Notes: a model not told the origin generated them from the letters alone. A stretch of DNA of 64,000 nucleotides from Natrinema salaciae (GCF_900110865.1 NZ_FOFD01000005.1:186001-250000); one strand, 5' to 3'. Counted from the first letter of the stretch, positions 27,903 through 36,956 are shown. A program made the numbers and translations.

Positions 27903-28111
27903 CCGGCGCGGCGACGAGCTGTTTCTCCAGCCCGCCCGTCGAACCGGAGCCGGAACCTCGTGCGTGGTCGGGTTCCCGCCCGTATCCTCAGTTTCCCTTG
28001 ACGGGCCGTGAGTGAACGCGGGGCGCGACGAGGAGCGCGCCCACTCGAACGGGTAGCCGTTGCCGGACTGCTACCGAGCCCTGCCGACGGGACACCGGGC
28101 GGGATCGTCGG

Positions 28112-29839
28112 TTACGGCGAGCTGGCGTTCGGGTCCTCGACGGCCAGCGCCCACTGCTCGACCCAGTCGCGCAGGCCGCTGCTCGGCGGGCTCAGCGAGT
28201 GGGTGTTCTCCGGCAGGCTCGGGTAGCCGCCGACGTCGTTGTGATCGGCGATCCAGTAGTCGTACGGCGAATCGAGGTACGCGTCACCGTCTCTGCCTTC
28301 GATCTCGCTGACGATTCTCGAGTCGTTGTCGGTCCGGTCCGCCGGTCGCGCCCCGGCGTAGGCGAGGTTGTGGCTTTCCACGCTTCCGGCGTCCATCGTT
28401 TCGAGTCCGCTCGGCCAGAGCGGCCGACTCGACAGTTCGCTGGTCCCGCCGGTCAGCGGCGTCGAACTGGGGTCCGTGACGTTGTCCTCGAGGAAGGCGT
28501 TGCCGCCCTCGATCGGCGTGTCTTCGACGTCCTGTGGGATGTAGAGGTTGCCGACGATCGAGGCGTCCGAGTCCCCGTCCATGGCGGTCGCCTCGTTGAA
28601 GAAGTACATCACGTTGTTGGCGACGACGCTACGCGTGCCGCCTTTCAATCGGGGGACGCGTGCTCGAATCTTCCCCCAGACGTTGCCTGCCAGCGTGACG
28701 TTCTCGGCGCCGTCGCCGATCAGCGAACCGTAGTTGTGGTCGGAGCCGTCGCCGTAGGGATCGTACAGCCCCTCGTAGACGAGGCAGTTGGTGACGGTGG
28801 TGTCGTTCGTGTCGTATCCCACCGAGAGACACTCGTCGACTCCCCACGAGGCAGTGACGTGGTCGACGACGTTGTTCGTCGTGTCGTCGGCCGTGTTCAG
28901 CGAGTCGTTGCCCTGAATGTCCCCGTCAGAGCCGGGCCCGATCCGCGAGCGAATGTGCTGGACGACGCAGTCGTTCGCGTCGATCTGGACCATGCCCTTG
29001 ATGAAGGTAATACCGGGCGACGGCGCGGTCTGGCCCGCCACCCAGCAGTTGTCCTCCGTAATCTGTAGCGTCTCCCCGCCGAGATCGATCGTGCCGCTGG
29101 TCTCGAAGACCACCAGCCGTGGACCGCTGGTCTGGAAAGCGTCCTCGACGGCGCTGCGGGTCGGTTCGGTCACTTTGATGACCTGGACGCTGTCGTCGAA
29201 CCACGAGGTGTCGGCGAAGCCGTCGTCGAGACCGAACTCCGACGTGGTGCCGCTGTTACCGCCGTCACCGCCATCGCCGCCGCCGTCGCCGCCGTCGCCC
29301 GAGAGCTTCTCGAGGTCGAAGCGCTGGTTGTCGCCGCCGTTGTCCTCCCAGGTGAGGACGTCGGCACCGTCGTCGGTCGACTTACCTTCGACGTCCACGA
29401 CCTTCCCGGTGTGGACGTTTGTGATGCTGTACTGGCCGTTGCTATCCTGGGTGACCTCCCAGCGCTGCCAGTCGACGTTGGCCCATCCGTACTGGATGCA
29501 CGAGGTGCCGTTCCCGTTACCGGTCCCCTCGATGTCCAGTACCTTGCCGCTGTGGACGTTGACGATTCGATAGACGTTCCCCGAGAGGTGTTCGAACCGC
29601 CAGCGCTGGTTGTCGCCGCCGTTCCAGGAGTACTGCTGGACGTTCGCGCCGTTTTCGGTGGATTTGGCCGCCAGATCCAGTGCCTTCCCGCTGTGGACCG
29701 GCGTGATGCGGTAGATTGCGCCGTCCTCGACGCCGGCGGCGTCGGCCGCCGCCGATCCAGCCGCACCGCCGAGCGCACCGAGGGCAATTCCTGTCGATCC
29801 GATCGCTTTCTTCAAGTATGCTCTTCGTGAGTGTGTCAT
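28112..29839 (-). CDS. Secreted pectate-lyase-like protein with ricin-type lectin domain
   Basis: This 575-residue protein has a Tat signal (SRRAYLKKAIGSTGIALGALGG), a ricin B-type beta-trefoil lectin (about residues 38-180; three repeats with Q-x-W, such as NQRWRFE, WQRWEV, NQRFDL), a Gly/Asp linker and a PL1-like beta-helix domain (about 205-570). The lyase domain keeps VVDHVTASWG and RVPRLKGG. It resembles lyase domain 1 of the 1311-residue protein more than that protein's own domain 2. The region upstream of the ATG at 29839 is AT-rich with a dyad; a TTG at 29845 is the alternative start. It probably attacks pectate at the cell surface. Confidence 0.88.
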   Translation of the reverse strand: MTHSRRAYLKKAIGSTGIALGALGGAAGSAAADAAGVEDGAIYRITPVHSGKALDLAAKSTENGANVQQYSWNGGDNQRWRFEHLSGNVYRIVNVHSGKVLDIEGTGNGNGTSCIQYGWANVDWQRWEVTQDSNGQYSITNVHTGKVVDVEGKSTDDGADVLTWEDNGGDNQRFDLEKLSGDGGDGGGDGGDGGNSGTTSEFGLDDGFADTSWFDDSVQVIKVTEPTRSAVEDAFQTSGPRLVVFETSGTIDLGGETLQITEDNCWVAGQTAPSPGITFIKGMVQIDANDCVVQHIRSRIGPGSDGDIQGNDSLNTADDTTNNVVDHVTASWGVDECLSVGYDTNDTTVTNCLVYEGLYDPYGDGSDHNYGSLIGDGAENVTLAGNVWGKIRARVPRLKGGTRSVVANNVMYFFNEATAMDGDSDASIVGNLYIPQDVEDTPIEGGNAFLEDNVTDPSSTPLTGGTSELSSRPLWPSGLETMDAGSVESHNLAYAGARPADRTDNDSRIVSEIEGRDGDAYLDSPYDYWIADHNDVGGYPSLPENTHSLSPPSSGLRDWVEQWALAVEDPNASSP

Positions 29840-29886
29840 AGCCAAACACCACCAACGACTATTGCTTCATTCATATTAAAACTTTA

Positions 29887-29905
29887 TACCATGATAAATA
29901 TGGTA
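29887..29905. promoter_or_regulatory. Inverted repeat TACCAT-N7-ATGGTA upstream of the ricin-lyase gene
   Basis: Perfect 6-bp arms (29887-29892, 29900-29905) flank an AT-rich spacer about 50 nt upstream of the lyase ATG (29839, minus strand). It sits in a strongly AT-rich patch (29860-29960), the usual look of a haloarchaeal promoter. It is a candidate regulator or promoter-proximal site; chance cannot be excluded. Confidence 0.4.
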
Positions 29906-30135
29906 AAATATGCGTATATAAAATTTACAATTTCAATATATTCTCCGATTTCAATATGCGCGGCAACCATCTATCAGGCCGACACTACGACCGCCGCAGC
30001 TACCGGCCGGGTCGGCTCTCGGCACCCGTTCTCGAGATCGGTCTGTTGCCCGCCGGCTTTCACCGTCGGCCCGTCCTCACGGCGGCAGTGGAGACGAGGG
30101 AATCGACGAGCGTTCGCTCGACGGCGGTCGTCGAT

Positions 30136-30864
30136 TCAGTGGTCGTCCTCGAGCGGTTCGATTGGCTCGACGTCCGTGTAGACTGCCTGCGAACCCTCGG
30201 TGGGTGCGGCCCAGTCGACGGCGTTGTCCAGCACCCGTCGGATCTCGTCCTGGAAGAAGATGGGGTACTCCTCGTGGCCGGGCCGGAACGCGAAGATCCG
30301 CCCGCGACCGCGGCGATAACAGAGGCCCGAGCGGAACACCTCGCCGCCCTCGAACCACGAGATGAACACGGTTCGGTCGGGTTCCGGGATCGCGTAGGGC
30401 TCGCCGTACATCTCCGTCGAGGGAACGTCGAACGACTCCTCGAGGCCGTCGGCGATCGGATGGCCGGGGTCGGCGACCCAGATCCGTTCGGTCTCGCCGC
30501 CGTGGCGGTACTTGATGTTACACGTCGTCCCCATCAGGCGTTTGAACGGCTTCGAGTTCTTCCCGGAGTGGATCGGCACGAACCCCATCCCTTCGTGAAC
30601 GCGATCGACGACCCGGTCTGCCACCTCGTCGCTCACCTCGTCGTTCGCACAGTGGGACCACCACAGAAGGACGTCGGTGTCCGTGAGAACTGCCTCGGTC
30701 AGCCCGTGTTCCGGCTCCTGCAGCGTCGCCGTTCTGACCGTCCGTCCGTCGCCGGCGACCGCGTCCGCGATCGCCCCGTGGATCCCGTCGGGATACCGTT
30801 CGGCGACCGCCGGCTGTTCTCGTTCGTGAACATTTTCGTTCCAGACTGTGACCGCTACTGTCAT
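30136..30864 (-). CDS. ThuA-domain (trehalose-utilisation-like) protein
   Basis: This 242-residue protein has a class I glutamine-amidotransferase-like ThuA fold. Evident segments are [17 protein letters not shown] at the N-terminus, [13 protein letters not shown] and [20 protein letters not shown]. ThuA proteins occur in sugar-utilisation clusters, often with Gfo/Idh oxidoreductases and DapA-like proteins, and their exact reaction is unclear. The frame is open to 30966, but the ATG at 30864 gives the family N-terminus. It lies downstream of a DapA-family gene on the same strand. Confidence 0.85.
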   Translation of the reverse strand: MTVAVTVWNENVHEREQPAVAERYPDGIHGAIADAVAGDGRTVRTATLQEPEHGLTEAVLTDTDVLLWWSHCANDEVSDEVADRVVDRVHEGMGFVPIHSGKNSKPFKRLMGTTCNIKYRHGGETERIWVADPGHPIADGLEESFDVPSTEMYGEPYAIPEPDRTVFISWFEGGEVFRSGLCYRRGRGRIFAFRPGHEEYPIFFQDEIRRVLDNAVDWAAPTEGSQAVYTDVEPIEPLEDDH

Positions 30865-31029
30865 GTCCGGCTCGTTTCCGGTGGGTCGACATAAGTCCTC
30901 CGTCCGCGAGAGTGCCGGGTGCCGGTACTCGAGACGACTCGCCTGCACACTCCCGTCCGTCCCCACCCTCGAAGCGGCGGCTCCAGTCGGGCTGTCGGCC
31001 GCGGCTGAGACGACACGATGAGGCGGCGG

Positions 31030-31965
31030 TTACAGTCGATCGAGGTCCTCGAGTATCCGGCGGAGCTCCTCGCGTTCCTCGTGATCGATCTGCTCCTGTG
31101 GCGGCAGGACGGTGTCGTGCTCGAAGACGCCTTGCATCTTGAGCGCGGCTTTCGTGCGGGCTCGATAGCGCCCTTCGGGCTCGCCGAAGATGTGGTTGGT
31201 CAGCGGCAGCAACTGCTCGCGGATTTCGCGGGCGCGCTCCATGTCGTCGGTGTGGACTGCGCGGATCTTCTCGACGTGGAGGTCCGGCACGAGGTTCGCG
31301 TAGCCGATGAGGCCGGTCTCCGCCCCGAGCTGGTAGGCGTGTAGAAGGAACGTGTCGTTCCCGGTCATGATCGTGCACTGATCTCGAAGGTGATCGACCG
31401 CACGGATCGTCCGGTCGTAGCGGATGGGATCGAAGGAAGCCTCCTTGAACGCGATGACGTGTGGCAGCTTGCAGATCTCGACGTGGGCGCTGATCGGCAG
31501 CCCGGGACTCCCCCACGTCGGGAACTGGAAGTTGATCAGCGGTACGTCGACGGTTTCGCCGACGTACTCGAAGTGGTTGATCGCCTCCTGGGGTATCCGA
31601 TGGGAGTAGACGTCCAGCGGCAGCAGCATGACGCCGTCCGCACCGGCCGCTTTCGCGGTCTCGGCTAGCTTGGCTGCCTCGATGGAGCTCTCGCCGTAGA
31701 CGCCGGCGAATACGGGAGTGTCGCCGGCCGCCTCGACGTGGGTCTCGACGACCGTACGGTAGGTCTCCTCGTCCTGCATCTTCGTCTCGCCGGTGTGAGC
31801 GTTGGCGATCACGGCGTCGATGCCGTCGACGGAAACCAGCTCGTCGACGTGTCGGCGAAGGTCGTCGGTGGCCAGTTCGTAGTCGGGCGTCCACGGGTTC
31901 GCCGTCGCGGGGATGATCCCTCCGGAAATCCGTTCCTTGAGGTCGCGAAACTCGTCTTTCAGCAT
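31030..31965 (-). CDS. DapA-family protein (class I aldolase/dehydratase), distinct subgroup
   Basis: This 311-residue (beta/alpha)8 protein is of the dihydrodipicolinate synthase/N-acetylneuraminate lyase family. The Schiff-base Lys is visible in VIAFKEASFDP at about residue 170. Where the family has Tyr in the Y-N-x-P motif this protein has F-Q-F-P (INFQFP at about 140), so the proton-relay Tyr is replaced by Phe. It is less like the two KdgD-like paralogues (9470 and 34052) than they are to each other. It could be a 2-keto-3-deoxy-acid aldolase or dehydratase with altered chemistry. Its ATG at 31965 is divergent from the enolase-superfamily gene at 32751. Confidence 0.83.
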   Translation of the reverse strand: MLKDEFRDLKERISGGIIPATANPWTPDYELATDDLRRHVDELVSVDGIDAVIANAHTGETKMQDEETYRTVVETHVEAAGDTPVFAGVYGESSIEAAKLAETAKAAGADGVMLLPLDVYSHRIPQEAINHFEYVGETVDVPLINFQFPTWGSPGLPISAHVEICKLPHVIAFKEASFDPIRYDRTIRAVDHLRDQCTIMTGNDTFLLHAYQLGAETGLIGYANLVPDLHVEKIRAVHTDDMERAREIREQLLPLTNHIFGEPEGRYRARTKAALKMQGVFEHDTVLPPQEQIDHEEREELRRILEDLDRL

Positions 31966-32110
31966 GTCCGACTGAAAAGAGACGATCGTCCAGTAAAAAC
32001 GTTCGGTTCGTCACGGTACCGAGCCGCGTCTCACGGATCGACGTCCCCACCTGCTCGTGCCACACTCGTTCCCCAGACGGGAATATCACATGCAGATGGG
32101 CGCAACCCAT

Positions 32111-32132
32111 ATTACAGTAGTATGGATGTCAA
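32111..32132. promoter_or_regulatory. Dyad ATTACA-N10-TGTCAA (copy 2)
   Basis: The left arm ATTACA (32111-32116) and right arm TGTCAA (32127-32132, one mismatch to TGTAAT) flank a 10-nt spacer containing GTATGG. It is about 145 nt upstream of the DapA-family start at 31965 and in the divergent region shared with the gene at 32751. It matches copies at 8916 and 43584 in arms, spacing and core, so it may bind a common regulator. Confidence 0.5.
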
Positions 32133-32720
32133 ATAGGGGTGTGTGAGTTAATACCGCGGATCGGCCGCTCGAAACGCAGACGGTAGTATCGACGAAAGGT
32201 GGCCTGAAACGGCTCGTGGGGCCCGGTACCGGCCGATTCGCGAGAGTCAAATCTCGAGTACGGCGGTTTTGTGCGGGCACTGAATCGGTCCCCGGTACGC
32301 CGTCGTCGACTGCAAAACGGCCTCGTTCCGGGTAGCGTGTCTGCCCGATCGGAGAGACGAGGGCCGTTGCGGACGACTGCCGATATTCCATTCGGCCTTC
32401 GCGAACGCCATGGTTACCGGCAATCCCGCCAGCCAGAGCGGTCTCGACGGTTCGATCGACGGAGTTGCCGTCAATCCGAACGGGATTCAGCCGTCTCGAC
32501 GACCCCTTCCCGACTCCCTCGACGTTCCCGTAACGGGAACAAATAGTTCCTCTCGTCGTACTGATACCGAATTCCTCGGCGGCGTCCGTCGAGCGATCAC
32601 CACCTCGCGACGAGTTCCGGCAGCGGTGTCGATACCTGGACCCGCTCGCTCGAGCGTCTGAGCGCCGGAACCGGGTCCGTCGCCCGCGGGCGACGGCTTT
32701 CGTGTCTGTCACTCGGATAG

Positions 32721-32726
32721 TTTATA
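32721..32726 (+). promoter_or_regulatory. TATA element for the enolase-superfamily gene
   Basis: TTTATA lies 25-30 nt before the ATG at 32751, the usual spacing for a leaderless transcript. This supports that start. Confidence 0.55.
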
Positions 32727-32750
32727 CGTCCGGCCGAAAATAGGCCGGGT

Positions 32751-33992
32751 ATGGATATCGCCGATGTGAGCGGGTACGCTCTGTCCTCACCGATCGATCC
32801 GGTTCAGAACCGCGCGTTTTTCGGCGGCGTGCGACGGCTCCACAAGCGAGACGTCGTGCTCGTCGTCGTGGAAACCCGCGACGGTCGTCGCGGATTCGCG
32901 ACGGCGGGCGCCAGCAGCTCCGCGATGCGCGAGTACTTCGAGGGCGACTCGCAGGGGACGTTCGCCGACGTCGTCGACGACTCCGTCGCCGATGCCCTCG
33001 AGGGCGAATCGATCGACGAAATCGCCGACGCTCACGAATTGATCGCCCAACTGCCCCTTCCCGCCCACCTCCGGACGGAAGCGATCTCGGCCGTCGACGT
33101 CGCGCTGTACGATCTCCGGGGGAAGGAACTCGGTGCGCCAATCTACGAGCTGTTGGCCGACGAGTACGGAACCGAGCCGACGACCGAACTGCCGCTGTAC
33201 GCCAGCGCCGGGATGTACATGGAGCCGGCGGGCTACGTCGAGCAGGCCGCCGTCCTCGAGGAACAGGGCTTTTTCGGCTACAAGTACCGGCCCGGGATCG
33301 GTCCCGACGGCGACCGCCGGACTGTCGACCTGCTCACCGACGCGGCCGACGACATCGAGATCATGCTCGACGTTCACACGTGGTGGAAACTCCGCGATTC
33401 CTACGGTCGCGATACCGTCTCCGACCTGGTCGACCACGCGGCCGAACGGGGCGTCTACTGGATCGAGGAACCGGTCGCCCCCGACGACTACGCGGGGTAC
33501 GCCGAGCTGGCCGAGTCCGGTGCTCCGTTGGCCGGCGGAGAGAGCGAATCGTCGCCGGCCGGGCTGGTCGAGTTGGCCGAGACGGGCGCGGTCGACTTCC
33601 TGCAGGGGGATGTCCGGCACCACGAGGGCTTTACCGGCTGTCGGGACGCGATCGAGTTCTGTGACGGCCGAGACGTCGAGTTCGTCCCGCACAACTTCGG
33701 CACGTGGGTTGGGCTACAGGCCAACGCCCATCTCGTCGCCGCGGCACCGGACGTCAGTCTGCTCGAGTACCCCGTCTTCGAAGACGATCCGGCGCTCCCC
33801 GACGCGGAGACCGATCCCGGCATGTATCCCTTCGATCTCGCCTTCGAGATCATCGAGGGACAGCCGGCCATCGACGACGGACACATGACCGTCTCCGACG
33901 TGCCCGGGCTCGGCGTCGACATCGACCTCGACGTTCGCGAGGACTACCCGTTCGTCGACGGCCCGTGGACGGCGTTTCACTACGACGAGTAG
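32751..33992 (+). CDS. Enolase-superfamily dehydratase (mandelate racemase/glucarate type)
   Basis: This 413-residue protein has a capping domain and a TIM barrel. A K-x-R motif (YKYRPG at about residue 180) replaces the K-x-K of other members. Metal-ligand-like positions are LDVHTWW at about 205, IEEPVAP at about 240 and GGESESS at about 265. VPHNFGTWVGL at about 320 carries a His in the region of the catalytic His. This variation is compatible with a D-glucarate/galactarate- or fuconate-type dehydratase, but no substrate can be fixed. It precedes a convergent KdgD-like gene, so a dehydratase then decarboxylase pair fits the uronate pathway. Confidence 0.82.
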   Translation: MDIADVSGYALSSPIDPVQNRAFFGGVRRLHKRDVVLVVVETRDGRRGFATAGASSSAMREYFEGDSQGTFADVVDDSVADALEGESIDEIADAHELIAQLPLPAHLRTEAISAVDVALYDLRGKELGAPIYELLADEYGTEPTTELPLYASAGMYMEPAGYVEQAAVLEEQGFFGYKYRPGIGPDGDRRTVDLLTDAADDIEIMLDVHTWWKLRDSYGRDTVSDLVDHAAERGVYWIEEPVAPDDYAGYAELAESGAPLAGGESESSPAGLVELAETGAVDFLQGDVRHHEGFTGCRDAIEFCDGRDVEFVPHNFGTWVGLQANAHLVAAAPDVSLLEYPVFEDDPALPDAETDPGMYPFDLAFEIIEGQPAIDDGHMTVSDVPGLGVDIDLDVREDYPFVDGPWTAFHYDE

Positions 33993-34051
33993 CCGATCCG
34001 AGACGTTCCGCTCGCTTGCTCGCTCGCAACGGCCCGTCTCCTGTCGCCGAG

Positions 34052-34996
34052 TCAGGTCGTTTTCCCCAGCGCCGTCGTCCGGAGTCGCTCGTAGTACTCC
34101 TCGAGACGCGCCGCGTCGTCGTCGTCGAGGTCGACCAGCGGGTCGCGGACCGCGCCACCCGTGTACCCCGCGAGGTCCATGCCGTACTTGACGACGGGGA
34201 CGTTGTTCGCGGCCGGTAGCGTCCCCGTCCCGGACTCCTCCCGGAGGTCCTCGATCGGACGGAGCAGCCGCTGGATCGAGCGGGCCCGCTCCCAGTCCTC
34301 GTTCTCGACGGCGTCGAACAGTGCCAACGTCGCCGCCGGCGCGAAGTTGCCGAGGCCGGTGGTGTACCCCGCCGCGCCCTCGAGAGCGAACGCGAGGGCG
34401 TACCGCTCGGCGATCCCGTTGACCCAGGTTACGTCGCCGGGCGCGTCCGCGACGGTCTGGGAGAATTCCGCGATGTCGTCGACCGCGAACTTCACGGCGA
34501 CGACATTCTCGCGCTCGCTCAGTTCGCAGATCACGTCCCGGGTGATCTCGGGGCCGCGCTTGTAGACGACCACGCCGAGGTCGGTCGCGTCGCAGATCCG
34601 GTGATAGTAGCTACGCAGTCCGTCCTCGTGGGCGTAGGTGTGGTCGGGGTGCATCACCATGACGGCGTCCGCACCGGCGTCCGCGTAGGCGTCGGCGAGC
34701 CGCCTGACCTCCTCGAGGCTGCCGCCGACACCGCCGGCGATCGTCGCGCCGTCGCCGGTCGCCTCGACGTGGGTCCGAACGATCCGGGTTCGCTCCTCGT
34801 CGGTGAGCGCGTAGTACTCGCCGGTGTTGCCACAGGCGATGAACAGGCGAGCGCCGGCGTCGTACTGCCTCGCGAGGTTGTCGGCGAGTTCGTCGACCAA
34901 CACGTCGCATCCGTCGTCGCTGAACGGGACGGCGGTCGTGAACGCGACGTCCCGAAAGCTCTCTCTGAGGGTGGCTCGAGCCATGTCGTGGCCCAT
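34052..34996 (-). CDS. DapA/KdgD-family dehydratase-aldolase (second KdgD-like paralogue)
   Basis: This 314-residue class I aldolase-fold protein shows Tyr in VVYKRGPEI at about residue 145 (the family's Y-N-R position, as in KdgD) and the Schiff-base Lys in VVAVKFAVDD at about 170. It is clearly related to the protein at 9470-10408, and both carry MVM-PDHTY. The reaction predicted from context is 5-keto-4-deoxyglucarate to 2-oxoglutarate semialdehyde. The ATG at 34996 is used; an in-frame ATG at 34984 is possible. The gene is convergent with the one before and divergent from the dehydratase at 35234. Confidence 0.85.
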   Translation of the reverse strand: MGHDMARATLRESFRDVAFTTAVPFSDDGCDVLVDELADNLARQYDAGARLFIACGNTGEYYALTDEERTRIVRTHVEATGDGATIAGGVGGSLEEVRRLADAYADAGADAVMVMHPDHTYAHEDGLRSYYHRICDATDLGVVVYKRGPEITRDVICELSERENVVAVKFAVDDIAEFSQTVADAPGDVTWVNGIAERYALAFALEGAAGYTTGLGNFAPAATLALFDAVENEDWERARSIQRLLRPIEDLREESGTGTLPAANNVPVVKYGMDLAGYTGGAVRDPLVDLDDDDAARLEEYYERLRTTALGKTT

Positions 34997-35233
34997 ACTA
35001 CGACGAACTGCCGTGATAAATGTACCTCACCGACGCCCGGCAGACGGGGCGGTGGGGCTCCGCGAGGGAACGCCCAGTTGCGGCCACGAGACCCGTCAGC
35101 GCGGCCGCCGTTTCCGCGATCGTGGCCGGGCGCTTCGGGAAGCGCATCGACGAGCGTGAGCGGCGCTGCCAGCCTCTCGTCTCGCACCGAGGTCAACGCA
35201 AGCTATATTGGTCACGAGTCTGTCGGCTTTGCC

Positions 35234-36367
35234 ATGGAGATCACGGACATTCAGACGATTCCGCTCGCTCACTCGGTACCCGAGGGGCAGGGGCTCGGCG
35301 ATGCCCGGGGGTTCGGCACCGACCGCGGAACGACGCTCGTTCGACTCGAGACCGACGACGGGACCGTGGGCTGGGGCGAGGCGTTCGCGCCGGGGCCGAT
35401 CGCGACGGCGACGGTCGAGGAGCTGTTCGCCGATGCCGTCGTCGGCATGGACCCGTTCGCGGTCGAATCGCTGGCCGAGACGGCCTACACTGACCCGTAT
35501 CACTTCGGCGGCGACGTGTTCGTCCAGAGCGCCGTCAGCGCGATCGACGTCGCCTGCTGGGACATTATCGGTAAGTCGGTCGGACGGCCGGTTCACCGGC
35601 TACTCGGCGGCACACACTGCGAGGAACTGACACCCTACGCCTCGACGATGTACTTCACCGAGGTGGACCGGCCGATCGACGAACCGATTCGCGAGGCCGT
35701 CGCAGCCGGGTTTTCCGCCGCGAAGATCAAGATCGGCTCCGGCCTCGAGGCGGACGTCGAACGCGTCCGTACGGCCCGGGAGATTCTGGGCGACGACGCC
35801 GACCTGATGGTGGATATGAACGGCAACTACCGTCCGCATCAGGCCCTCAGGTCGGCTCGCGCGATCGCCGAGTACGACGTGGCCTGGATCGAGGAGCCCG
35901 TTCCGCCGGAGAACGAGTCCGGATACCGCGAACTGCGCGAGAAGGTCGACGTGCCGATCGCGGCCGGCGAAGCGCACTACGGCCGCTTCGCGTTCAAGCG
36001 ACTGATCGACGACCGGGCGGTCGATATCGTCCAGCCGAACCTCGGGCGCTGTGGCGGCCTCTCGGAGGCGCGATTGATCGCCGGCATGGCGTCGACCGAG
36101 AACGTGGCCGTCAGGCCCCACGTCTGGAACAGCGCCGTCGGGATGGCCGCTGCGATCCAGTTCGCTGCGAGCGTGTCGAACTATCCACACACGCGGCACG
36201 TCCCCGAGCCGATGCTGCTCGAGTTCGACCGCAGCGAGAATCCGCTCCGGAGCGAGCTGCTGGAGACGCCGTTCGACCCGTCCGGCGGCACGATCGACGT
36301 TCCCCAGGAGCCGGGGTTGGGAATCGAGATCGACCGCGACGCGCTGGAACGGTACCGCGCCGATTGA
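35234..36367 (+). CDS. Enolase-superfamily acid-sugar dehydratase (mandelate racemase type, K-x-K/His)
   Basis: This 377-residue protein is of the mandelate-racemase subgroup. The catalytic K-x-K (AKIKIGSG) is at about residue 165, and metal ligands are at DMNGNY (about 195), EEPV (about 220) and AGEAHYG (about 246). The catalytic His is in RPHVWNSAVGMA at about 297. The frame is open back to 34601, but the upstream part is Arg/Gly-rich, and the ATG at 35234 gives the family N-terminus MEITDIQTIPL. This catalytic set suits galactarate, glucarate or aldonate dehydration. Of the three dehydratases in the island it is a good candidate for the galactarate step after uronate dehydrogenase. Confidence 0.87.
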   Translation: MEITDIQTIPLAHSVPEGQGLGDARGFGTDRGTTLVRLETDDGTVGWGEAFAPGPIATATVEELFADAVVGMDPFAVESLAETAYTDPYHFGGDVFVQSAVSAIDVACWDIIGKSVGRPVHRLLGGTHCEELTPYASTMYFTEVDRPIDEPIREAVAAGFSAAKIKIGSGLEADVERVRTAREILGDDADLMVDMNGNYRPHQALRSARAIAEYDVAWIEEPVPPENESGYRELREKVDVPIAAGEAHYGRFAFKRLIDDRAVDIVQPNLGRCGGLSEARLIAGMASTENVAVRPHVWNSAVGMAAAIQFAASVSNYPHTRHVPEPMLLEFDRSENPLRSELLETPFDPSGGTIDVPQEPGLGIEIDRDALERYRAD

Positions 36368-36418
36368 CCGCCGACCAGCCGTCGCCGCTCGTCCGACCGG
36401 CGGTCGTCCGGAGGTAGC

Positions 36419-36424
36419 TTTATG
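36419..36424 (+). promoter_or_regulatory. TATA element for the UspA-family gene
   Basis: TTTATG lies 25-30 nt before the ATG at 36449 and about 18 nt before the ATG at 36440. The leaderless spacing therefore favours 36449 as the start. Confidence 0.5.
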
Positions 36425-36448
36425 TGACTTCCTTCCGAGATGATACGT

Positions 36449-36907
36449 ATGGAGCGAGGACTCGTCGTCATCGACGATACGGACATCCACGGAGAACTGC
36501 TCGCCGAGGCCGCCGAATTCGCACGGAACGGGAACGCCGAACTGGTCGTCCTCGCGTGGACGACCCCCGACACGGCCGAGGAGAGCGTCGAGGCGCTCGA
36601 GTGGGTCGAGCAAATGGAGGGGACGACCTTCGACGAAACCGATCCGGCCGCGATGACGCGGCAGTTCGCTCGGGAGTTCAGCGAGAACGTGATCGGGGAC
36701 GTCGACGTCGATACCGAGATCGAGGCGATCATCACCGAGGAGGGTGAGCGCGACGACGCGATCCTTGCGGCGGCCGATCGTCTGAACTGTGATCACGTCT
36801 TCCTCGTGGGCCACAAGCGATCGCCGACCGGCAAGGCCATCTTCGGCGATGTCGCTCAGCGGGTCCTGCTGAACTTCGACGGTCCAGTGACCGTCACGAT
36901 GCAGTGA
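36449..36907 (+). CDS. UspA-family universal stress protein
   Basis: This is a 152-residue Usp-domain protein (ERGLVVIDDTDIHGELLAEAA at the N-terminus) with the C-terminal nucleotide-binding-like region VFLVGHKRSPTGKAIFGDVAQRVLLNFDGPVTV, matching the G-x2-G-x9-G-S/T layout of ATP-binding Usp proteins. The start at 36449 rather than 36440 is chosen from TATA spacing. It sits between a dehydratase and uronate dehydrogenase in the hexuronate island, but Usp genes are common and the link to uronate use is not established. Confidence 0.88.
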   Translation: MERGLVVIDDTDIHGELLAEAAEFARNGNAELVVLAWTTPDTAEESVEALEWVEQMEGTTFDETDPAAMTRQFAREFSENVIGDVDVDTEIEAIITEEGERDDAILAAADRLNCDHVFLVGHKRSPTGKAIFGDVAQRVLLNFDGPVTVTMQ

Positions 36908-36956
36908 TGGTACGAGAGACCGATATTTTGATGGTGAACCCGCGAGGGCTAGACGC

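Larger units (their letters stand above)
31966..32750. other. Divergent promoter region with dyad motif
   Basis: About 785 bp lies between the DapA-family gene and the enolase-superfamily gene. The dyad at 32111-32132 and the TATA element at 32721-32726 are annotated separately. The rest shows only Arg/Ser-rich chance frames on both strands. Confidence 0.5.

Noticed and set aside
29240-29300. Short GC-rich repeat (gccgtcgcc-type) as a CRISPR or tandem repeat array
   Set aside because: It encodes the Gly/Asp linker of the ricin-type lyase; no spacers or conserved repeat units are present.
30518-32110. 530-codon minus-strand frame overlapping the ThuA and DapA-family genes
   Set aside because: It is Arg-rich and shares the strand but not the frame of two well-supported proteins; no domain is seen.
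32086-32712. 208-codon minus-strand frame in the divergent promoter region
   Set aside because: It is rich in Arg/Thr/Ser and covers the dyad motif and the promoter of both neighbours; not convincing as a gene.
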